From Promethearchaeota archaeon (GTDB lineage Archaea; Asgardarchaeota; Lokiarchaeia; Sigyniarchaeales; SOKP01), in NCBI GenBank assembly GCA_004524385.1, contig SDNM01000022.1, positions 1-10,711 of the forward strand: a stretch of DNA of 10,711 bases, in the 5' to 3' direction. Each line of letters begins with the position of its first letter. The first letter of the stretch is position 1. The translations under genes and the position numbers were made by a program. The notes beneath the pieces were generated by a model that was not told where the DNA came from, did no database searches, and saw only the letters and a list, made by a program, of their open reading frames with translations. Positions 1 to 6,039 of the stretch are shown here, one piece after another.

Positions 1-303
1 ATTTGGAAAGAAAAATGTTGTTAAATTCATGGAATAAGCCTTTTTATAATCGTTAAAGATAAAAATAGGAATTAGAGAAACGATCGTCCATGAAAAATAA
101 ATAAAATATAGATCCGTTATATTATTTGGCTCAAATAAAATATAATTAGCAATAAATTGAATAATAATTTTACGCTCACCTGAGATCCCTTTATCAAAGA
201 TTATATGAAATTTATAATCAAATAAAAATATTAATAAGCTTAAAATTAAAAATTGAATAATGAAATTCATTATTTTCAATTTAAAGATTGACATTTTATC
301 CAT
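1..303 (-). CDS. Membrane protein, N-terminal part, runs off the window
   Basis: On the minus strand an ATG at 303 opens 101 codons without a stop that continue past base 1, so only the N-terminus is present. I do not recognise the family. Two hydrophobic stretches look like membrane helices: residues about 11-30 (IMNFIIQFLILSLLIFLFDY) and about 66-83 (core YFSWTIVSLIPIFIF). Between them lies a more polar segment (residues 31-62) with a KGISGER motif. The first segment, with lysines just before it, could instead be an uncleaved signal anchor. A second in-frame ATG three codons downstream is an alternative start. No convincing Shine-Dalgarno site is visible. The gene is divergent from the one at 470. 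A long open frame in such AT-rich DNA, with a plausible two-helix topology, argues that it is real. Family unknown. Confidence 0.6.
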   Translation of the reverse strand, partial: MDKMSIFKLKIMNFIIQFLILSLLIFLFDYKFHIIFDKGISGERKIIIQFIANYILFEPNNITDLYFIYFSWTIVSLIPIFIFNDYKKAYSMNLTTFFFPN

Positions 304-309
304 TATAAG

Positions 310-335
310 TTAGAACAATTAATTAGAACAAATAA
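310..335. repeat. Two-copy 13-base tandem near-repeat
   Basis: TTAGAACAATTAA (310-322) is followed at once by TTAGAACAAATAA (323-335), differing at one base. It lies 7-32 bases upstream of the start codon of the leftward membrane protein gene, where a repressor or activator site would sit. Two copies in AT-rich DNA could also be chance. Confidence 0.4.
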
Positions 336-426
336 AACTGATCTTTTATTAAATTACAAATAAAAAAAAATATCTATGTCGCAGGACAGACAATGAGCTT
401 AAAAAGAATAAATTTTAATAGATAAA

Positions 427-435
427 TTTATAATA
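427..435 (+). promoter_or_regulatory. Putative TATA box for the gene at 470
   Basis: TTTATAATA is centred about 39 bases before the ATG at 470. Archaeal TATA boxes lie about 25-30 bases upstream of transcription starts, so this would give a leader of roughly 10-15 bases. A second AT string at 441-450 (TTAAAAATAT) is 25 bases before the ATG and would give a leaderless transcript. There is no Shine-Dalgarno site before 470, which fits either choice. Confidence 0.35.
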
Positions 436-469
436 GAGTATTAAAAATATCCGTGTTAAAATTTTAGTT

Positions 470-1219
470 ATGGTAAGACTTGATCCAGATTTGAAGGAAT
501 ATTTCTATGAAACAATATGTAGTTTTTTATTAGAAATTCACAATTCTTTAGATATTAATAATTTAGAAATAGATTTAAAAATAGATGAAATTATAAATGA
601 GATCTTTTTTGATTTTATAAATTCTATTCAAAATAAGATTGGTACTCCTCAATATAAACATAATATATCAAAAGAATTAGAATATGAAGTTAGAGATAAA
701 ATTATTAACAGAATATTTAAGTCTATGTTTACTAATGTTCAGTTATCAAATTATAATAAAGAGAAAATAATCTCTTCTGCTGTTAACTTATTCAAGAACA
801 GAAGTGAATTCTTTAATGATATTGAAGTAGATGAAGAAAAATATATGAAAAAGAAATATCCTTTTCTTACAGAATGTTTAGATGAATTAGATAATTATTA
901 TGGGATTGAAGAATGGTTTCTTTCCCATTTTGAGAATGATTGGGAAGACTTTAAACTATATTGGCAAAAATATAAAGAAAATCTTATTTTAAAATCAGAA
1001 TTTCTAAAAAAAGCATTTAACACATTTGGCGAAAGTAAATTTCTTGATGTTTTATCAAAATATCCTCCAATTAATGATTGTATTTGTATAAAAAATAAGA
1101 ATTATCAAGAAAAACTATCAACAATTAGAAATAGTAAAGAATATAGAAAATCTTATAGAAAATTTGTAAAGAATATCAAAAAAGAAAACACACAAAGACA
1201 AAAAGAAAAGGTTTTTTAA
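470..1219 (+). CDS. Hypothetical protein, helical, Asn/Lys-rich, basic C-terminus
   Basis: I do not recognise this 249-residue protein. It lacks signal peptide features and membrane segments. The composition (many Asn, Lys, Glu, Ile) and regular heptad-like hydrophobics suggest an all-helical soluble protein. Residues about 125-165 are rich in aromatic and acidic residues (for example YGIEEWFLSHFENDWEDF). The last 35 residues are strongly basic (SYRKFVKNIKKE and onward), as in nucleic-acid-binding tails, but no known binding motif can be named. The ATG at 470 is the first in frame and has no Shine-Dalgarno site. The gene ends in a U-tract (1224-1230) and a hairpin terminator, so it is probably transcribed separately from rpoA1. 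Its AT-rich codon use matches the rest of the window. It may be a lineage-specific gene; no function is proposed. Confidence 0.7.
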   Translation: MVRLDPDLKEYFYETICSFLLEIHNSLDINNLEIDLKIDEIINEIFFDFINSIQNKIGTPQYKHNISKELEYEVRDKIINRIFKSMFTNVQLSNYNKEKIISSAVNLFKNRSEFFNDIEVDEEKYMKKKYPFLTECLDELDNYYGIEEWFLSHFENDWEDFKLYWQKYKENLILKSEFLKKAFNTFGESKFLDVLSKYPPINDCICIKNKNYQEKLSTIRNSKEYRKSYRKFVKNIKKENTQRQKEKVF

Positions 1220-1223
1220 GAAA

Positions 1224-1279
1224 TTTTTTTCCCAATCGTTAATGAATAAATTTACGAAAACCGTAAATTTTTTATTTTT
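1224..1279 (+). terminator. Terminator region: U-tract plus hairpin with second U-tract
   Basis: Just after the stop at 1219 comes a run of seven T (1224-1230). Then AAATTTACG (1248-1256), loop AAAAC and CGTAAATTT (1262-1270) make a perfect 9-bp stem, followed by TTTATTTTT (1271-1279). Archaeal RNA polymerase terminates mainly on U-tracts, so either run could work. The region isolates the upstream gene from the polymerase cluster. Confidence 0.6.
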
Positions 1280-1413
1280 GAATGTACTATTTATCTCACA
1301 GTGGAGATTTTATTAACTTATTCTTTAAAATATCATGTTTCAAAATTATTAGAGAGTGTCTTCTCCAATGAATTATGAAGTATTCACTTAAGGTTAGTCA
1401 TATGAAATTATTA

Positions 1414-1422
1414 TTTATATTA
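1414..1422 (+). promoter_or_regulatory. Putative TATA box of rpoA1
   Basis: TTTATATTA lies 35-43 bases before the rpoA1 ATG. A start site about 25 bases downstream of the box would fall near 1440-1444, leaving a leader of about 15 bases that just contains the Shine-Dalgarno site at 1445. It is the best TATA match in the 237-base spacer, but AT-rich DNA offers many weak matches. Confidence 0.45.
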
Positions 1423-1444
1423 ATAAATCTAAAATTAAAAAAAA

Positions 1445-1448
1445 GGAG
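1445..1448 (+). promoter_or_regulatory. Shine-Dalgarno site of rpoA1
   Basis: GGAG ends 8 bases before the ATG at 1457. It fixes the start of rpoA1, whose N-terminal sequence then begins as expected for the A' family. Confidence 0.75.
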
Positions 1449-1456
1449 TCAATTTC

Positions 1457-4400
1457 ATGAGTTATTCTTTTAGTCGGACTAAAATGATTGAAAAGATCAA
1501 GTTTGGACTTTTAAGCCCTGACGAGATCCGAAAGATGTCTGCTGCTCGTATAATTACGGCAGATACTTATGATGAAGATGGGTTACCTATTCCATCTGGA
1601 TTAATGGATCAACGATTAGGAACAATAGAACCAGGACAGCGTTGCCAGACATGCGGAAACCTCGTGAGTAATTGTATGGGACATTTCGGGCACTGTATTA
1701 AACAATAAGTTTAATACGTCTAAATAGAACTAGCCCGTCCAGTTATTCATGTAGGCTATGCTAAAAAAGTATTGAAAGTTCTAAGATCAATCTGTCCAGC
1801 ATGTTCAAAACTAATGCTTTCAGAAGAGGAAAAGACACGATTTGGGGACAAACAGACAAAACATCGAAAGATGTTTTTTGAGGGAGATGAAGATTTTACT
1901 AAAATTGTATTCAAAAGGGCAAGGAAAACAAAAATTTGTCCTTACTGTGGGGCAACTAAGAAAAAAATAATAATTGAAAAGCCAACCACGTTCTATGAAG
2001 AAGAGGAGAATAAGGGTTCCCGCAGATTAACACCTATTGAGATTATAGATCGACTTAAAAAAATAAATGATATTGATCTTAGGATATTAGGAATTTCGCC
2101 TGAAAATGCTCGCCTTGAATGGGTCATTTTTATAGTATTACCTATACCTCCTGTATGTGCAAGACCCTCAATTACTTTAGATAGCGGAATTCGATCTGAG
2201 GATGATTTAACCCACAAACTTGTTGATGTAATTCGGATTAATCAACGATTAAGAGAAAATATTGATGCTGGTGCTCCGCACTTGATAGTCGAAGATTTAT
2301 GGGAACTATTGCAATATCATATTACTACATATTTCGATAATCAAGTTTCAGGAATACCGCCGGCTAGACATCGTTCGGGTCGAGCGTTAAGAACCTTGAC
2401 TCAAAGATTGAAAGGTAAAGAAGGAAGATTTAGAAGTAATCTTAGTGGGAAAAGAGTTGATTTTTCAGCAAGAAGCGTTATATCTCCAAATCCTTATATA
2501 AGCATTAATGAAGTTGGTGTACCTCAAGATGTAGCAAAAATTTTAACAATTCCAACTAATGTAAACGATTGGAATATCGAAGAAATGAAGCAATTAATAT
2601 TAAATGGTCCTATTAGACATCCAGGAGCAAATTACATAATTAGGAACGATCGTAGAAGAATTGATCTCCGCTATGTCAAAAATAGAAAATTAATTGCTGA
2701 CATGATTGCTCCAGGATTTACAGTCGAACGACATTTAAATAATGGAGATTTAGTCTTATTCAATCGACAACCATCTCTCCATAGAATGTCAATAATGGCT
2801 CATGAAGTAAAAATAATGGATGGAAGAACTTTTAGGCTAAATTTAACTGTTTGCCTAGAAGGAAATACACCTATCCATACAGATATGGGTAAAATTAATA
2901 TAAAACGTCTTGTAAATAATTATGATAATATTGATCTTTACTCTTGCACTTGGAAAAAAGATTTACCTAATAATATTAATGATATAAACATTATTTCTCA
3001 AGGAATAAAGGAAAGTCAGATAATAAGTTCTGAGTTATCTAAAGATAGAATTGAAGGAAAACGAATTATTACAGAAATGGGAAGATTTATTGAAACAACT
3101 CTTGATCATCCCTTTTATACAGAAAAAGGAAAAATTCCTGCTGATTCTCTTTCGTTAGGAGATCGAGTTGCAGTGTATCCTATTGATCTCCCTGAGATAG
3201 AATATAATTCCGGTGTAACAATATTATCTGCTGAAGATATATTGAATGCTTGCCCTCCTAATACCTATACTAATAAATTATTAGACGAATTAAATAAAGC
3301 AAAATTGTTAAATATACCTCCAATTTCCAAGAAACAAATTATTTTGGCATCTTTAGTTGGACATTTAATGGCAGATGGAACTTTATGGTGGGATGAGAGA
3401 GGAGTTCATTTGACCTTCAGGATCAATTCAATGGAAGATGCTGAAAACATAAGAAATAAATTAAAGTCCGTTGGGATTGAGTCTCCAGAACCAGAAATAA
3501 AAGAATCTCGAGGTGATGAAATATTTACTGTTTCAGGAAAAGTTTTACGGCCTAAAGGAAAAGCCATAATAATTGATATTAGGAAAAAATCATTTGCTAT
3601 AGCTTTTCATGCATTAGGAGTCCCTGTTGGAGATAAAGTCACTCAAGAATTCTCAGTTCCTGAATGGATTCTTAATGGTTCAAAAATGGTAAAAAGAGCT
3701 TTCTTAAGGGCATATTTTGGTGGAGAACTTTCTACACCTCGATTGCATACAAAGTCAGCAAAAATTATTAATCAACCCATTTTTAAAATGTCTAAAATTG
3801 ATGGTCTGACTGCTTTACACTTTTTTAACGATATTAAATACCTTTTAAATGAATTTGGAGCAGATATTTCTTCCTATTCTACTGAACCTGGTAATATTAG
3901 AAAAAAGGATGGATTAAGAACTACTTCTTATGCAGCAAATATCGCATCAAATGAAAAACAACTTTTATCTTTTTATAAGAAAATTGGATGTGAGTTTGCC
4001 AGAGAAAAAGAAATTTATTGTCGTTATGTTTCAGAATATTTAACTCTCAAATTCTTGGCAAGAAATAAAATGCAAGAAGTTAAGTTAAAAGCAATAAAAT
4101 CAAGAGAGAATGGTTTAACATTAGAACAAATTGCGAATAGAATCAATGTAACTCCAACAACTATATCTAGATGGGAGAGAGGAATATATGAACACGCAGG
4201 ATTACCCATTAATTTTCCGACATTTAATGAATGGATTCTTGAAACAACTGAAATGTTAAGTGATGGATTAGTATGGGATAAAATAGCAAAAATTGAAAAC
4301 ATCAAGCTAGATATCGCTTATGATGTGACGATGAATGGTAACTATGATAACTTTATTGCGAATGAATTTTTAACCGGAAATTGCCCTCCCTATAATGCTG

Positions 4401-6013
4401 ATTTCGATGGTGATGAAATGAATTTACATGTTCCTCAAAGTGAAGAAGCGCGAACAGAAGCAGAACTACTACTTAAAGTTCAAGAGCATATTTTATCTCC
4501 CCGATTTGGTGGACCTATATTAGGGGGTATCCAAGATTTTATTTCCAGTGTTTTTCAATTCACTAGTAAAGAATCGATATATAATAGAAAAGATACTTTA
4601 AAATTGCTTTATAAAGGAGGAATTTTTGAAAGTAATCCCAATTTCACTTTAGATACTTTAAAACCCCTCACAACAGATCCTGAACCATTATATTCAGGGA
4701 AACAAATTTTTAGTACTCTTTTTCCAAATGATTTGAATATTCGAGTGAAATCAAAATTTTGTAAGAAATGTGATGTCTGTGAGGAATTAGATTGCCCTTA
4801 TGATGCTTATGTAACAATAAAGAATGGTGAATTGGTTACAGGAACAATTGATGAGAATTCATTTGGGGCTATGCAATCAAATAGTATTCTACAAAGGATC
4901 ATTAAAGATCATGGTAATGCTAGAGGAAGAGAATTTTTAGACAATGCAACTAAAATGCTTCTATATGTCATTCGCAAAAACGGGATGACAATGGGTTTAG
5001 ATGAAGTTTATGTCAAAGGAGAAGCTTTTGAAAAAATACAAGATATTATTAGTCATGCGAATAAAGAATCAAAAAAACTCATTAGAGCTTACTATGAAAA
5101 TGATACAAACATATTGAAAAGAGCTCCTGGACGTTCCATGAGAGAAACTTTAGAATTAAGAATCAGACAAGTCTTAAATCAAGCTCGAAGTCAAGCTAAT
5201 GAAGCTGCAGCTTTTTATATAGGAGATGAGGCTCATTCTGTTATAATGACAAAATCTGGGGCTCGAGGAAATATCCTAAATTTAGGACAAATGTCTGCCG
5301 TAGTTGGACAACAAGCTATAAGAGGTGAAAGAATTAATCGAGGATATACTCAAAGAACATTGCCTCATTTCAAAATGAATGATCTTAGTCCAAAATCCCG
5401 TGGATTTGTCTCATCTTCATATAGGAATGGTTTAAATCCAGAAGAATTTTTCTTTCACGCAATGGGGGGTCGAGAGGGGCTGGTAGACACGGCCGTCCGC
5501 ACGAGCACGTCCGGATATATGCAACGGAGATTAGTTAATGCTCTCCAAGATCTTGTCATCGAAAACGATGGTACTGTCCGCAATTCGGATAAAAATATAA
5601 TTGAATATGAGTTTGGCGATGATAGTATAGACCCAATGCATACTGATCATGGCAATGCAGTTAATTTAGATGTATTATTATTAAAAGCAAAATCGCTTGA
5701 CGTTGACAAAATTCGACAAGAAATCAAGAGCAAACCAAAAAAGAAAGCACCAGCAGAGAAAGCACCAGCAGAAAAAGCACCAACCAAGAAAGCACCAGCA
5801 AAAAAAGCACCAGCAAAAAAAGCACCAGCAAAAAAAGCACCAGCAAAAAAAGCACCAGCAAAAAAAGCACCAGCAAAAAAAGATGTTGCTAAAACTGAGG
5901 ATGATGAAGCCTTACAAGAACAGTTTGAAAAAGAAACTGGAAAAAATGCGATTTGGCGGGGTAAAGAGACTAAAGCATTCAAAGAATGGAAAAAGGAAAA
6001 AATTGGTGACTAG
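1457..6013 (+). CDS. rpoA1: DNA-directed RNA polymerase subunit A' (Rpo1N), with mRNA intron and intein: join(1457..1693,1724..6013)
   Basis: This is the N-terminal two thirds of the largest RNA polymerase subunit, forming the clamp, active site and bridge-helix side of the enzyme. Exon 1 encodes 79 residues with zinc ligands C63, C66, C73 and H76. Exon 2 starts at ATA 1724 and gives a 1508-residue precursor. Further zinc pairs are C103/C106 and C151/C154. An intein occupies residues 456-965. The catalytic NADFDGD is at 970-976, and the trigger-loop segment GREGLVDTAVRT starts near residue 1329. A Cys cluster (C1092, C1095, C1098, C1103) lies between. After both splicing steps the protein would be 998 residues, about 100 longer than usual, because of a KAPAK-repeat tail (1420-1464) and a Trp-containing terminal segment. 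The frame is the same across the 30-base insertion, so the break is not a frameshift. rpoA2 starts 26 bases after the stop, indicating one operon. Confidence 0.96.
1694..1723 (+). other. Archaeal bulge-helix-bulge (BHB) mRNA intron, 30 bases, in rpoA1
   Basis: The insertion falls between codons for GHFGH and IELARPV, a junction continuous in the A' family. It carries three in-frame TAA stops (1706, 1712, 1721). GTATTAAAC (1695-1703) and GTTTAATAC (1709-1717) pair perfectly around loop AATAA. Next out are a 3-base bulge ACT (1692-1694), a 4-bp central helix GGGC (1688-1691) with GTCT (1718-1721, two G-U pairs), and an opposite bulge AAA (1722-1724). The outer helix is weak: TTC (1685-1687) with GAA (1727-1729) if the bulge widens to five bases, or a C-U mismatch then T-A, T-G, T-A. 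The tRNA splicing endonuclease cuts BHB bulges after the second base. That predicts cuts after 1693 and 1723, removing exactly 30 bases and joining CAC to ATA in frame. Splicing itself is inferred. Confidence 0.85.
2852..4381 (+). mobile_element. Intein in RNA polymerase A' (510 residues, LAGLIDADG endonuclease)
   Basis: Removing these 510 codons joins LNLTV to CPPYNADFDGD, the expected family sequence next to the catalytic magnesium site. Splicing motifs are Cys1 (CLEGNTPI), block B TLDH at intein residues 83-86, the C-terminal NFIANEFLTGN, and Cys+1. The penultimate residue is Gly rather than the usual His. The homing endonuclease has a first dodecapeptide LVGHLMADG (168-176, acidic D present) and a second LRAYFGGEL (from 285), in which the D of the usual DGD is Gly but a Glu sits at the acidic position. 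A helix-turn-helix-like segment with LEQIANRINVTPTTISRWE lies near 423-441, possibly for DNA recognition. Once spliced, the intein leaves subunit A'. Endonuclease activity is uncertain. Confidence 0.95.
5464..5514 (+). other. GC-rich codon island over the trigger loop
   Basis: 38 of these 51 bases are G or C (about 75%), against roughly 30-35% around it. The stretch encodes the conserved GREGLVDTAVRTSTSG region with codons such as GTC, CGC, ACG, GCC and TCC, which the rest of the gene mostly avoids. Amino acid conservation alone does not demand these third bases. Confidence 0.7.
5744..5878 (+). repeat. Nine tandem 15-base repeats encoding KAPAK
   Basis: The unit AAAGCACCAGCAAAA occurs nine times in frame in rpoA1. 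The first three units vary (KAPAE, KAPAE, KAPTK), and the last six (5789-5878) are identical at the base level. The repeat creates long spurious frames on both strands. It encodes a flexible basic tail similar in style to histone H1 tails. Identical adjacent units suggest recent slippage expansion, so the copy number may vary between strains or be misassembled. Confidence 0.9.
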
Positions 6014-6026
6014 ATAAAAAATAATT

Positions 6027-6031
6027 GAGGT
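6027..6031 (+). promoter_or_regulatory. Shine-Dalgarno site of rpoA2
   Basis: GAGGT lies 8 bases before the ATG at 6040. It overlaps the TTG at 6025 that would give a five-residue longer frame, so it decides in favour of ATG 6040. Confidence 0.75.
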
Positions 6032-6039
6032 TATCAGTA

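Larger units (their letters stand above)
304..469. promoter_or_regulatory. Divergent intergenic spacer between two outward-facing genes
   Basis: This AT-rich spacer separates the leftward membrane protein gene from the rightward gene at 470 and should hold both promoters. Visible items are a 13-base tandem near-repeat at 310-335, a poly-A run at 361-370, and a slightly GC-richer patch at 377-402 with a tiny TGTC/GACA hairpin (377-388). TATA-like strings also occur on both strands. No tRNA, rRNA or C/D-box RNA could be recognised. Promoter assignment rests on position and AT pattern only. Confidence 0.4.

Noticed and set aside
371..402. Possible C/D-box guide RNA in the divergent spacer
   Set aside because: No proper box C or box D sequences. 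Only a 4-bp hairpin is present.
1402..1473. Short upstream frame starting at ATG 1402 and overlapping the rpoA1 start
   Set aside because: No ribosome site, low-complexity product, and it would precede the likely transcription start.
1694..1723. rpoA1 as a pseudogene or assembly error at the internal stops
   Set aside because: The downstream frame is intact for more than 1400 codons, the reading frame is unchanged, and the insertion is a perfect hairpin whose BHB cut sites restore the family sequence exactly. Sequencing error or decay would not produce this.
1691..1726. Translational bypassing (ribosome hop over the hairpin), as in phage T4 gene 60
   Set aside because: The take-off codon CAC has no matching landing codon at the end of the gap, whereas the BHB geometry predicts the exact boundaries.
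1993..2217. Minus-strand open frame within rpoA1
   Set aside because: Antisense shadow of conserved A' sequence, with no start signals or family resemblance. The same holds for 4024-4305, 5912-6185 and 7662-7886.
5744..5878. CRISPR-like array
   Set aside because: The 15-base units are contiguous without spacers and are protein coding.
5647..5982. Minus-strand open frame rich in GAFFA repeats
   Set aside because: It is the mirror of the KAPAK-encoding repeat. A 15-base repeat keeps all frames open.
1772..6013. Independent downstream gene starting at TTG 1772
   Set aside because: It lacks a ribosome site and would omit conserved residues IELARPVIHVGYAKK, which are encoded in frame from 1724.
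5697..6017. Plus-strand open frame of KKHQQ-type repeats
   Set aside because: Shifted-frame reading of the same tandem repeat inside rpoA1.
6025..6039. TTG start five codons upstream for rpoA2
   Set aside because: It overlaps the Shine-Dalgarno site GAGGT that serves ATG 6040.
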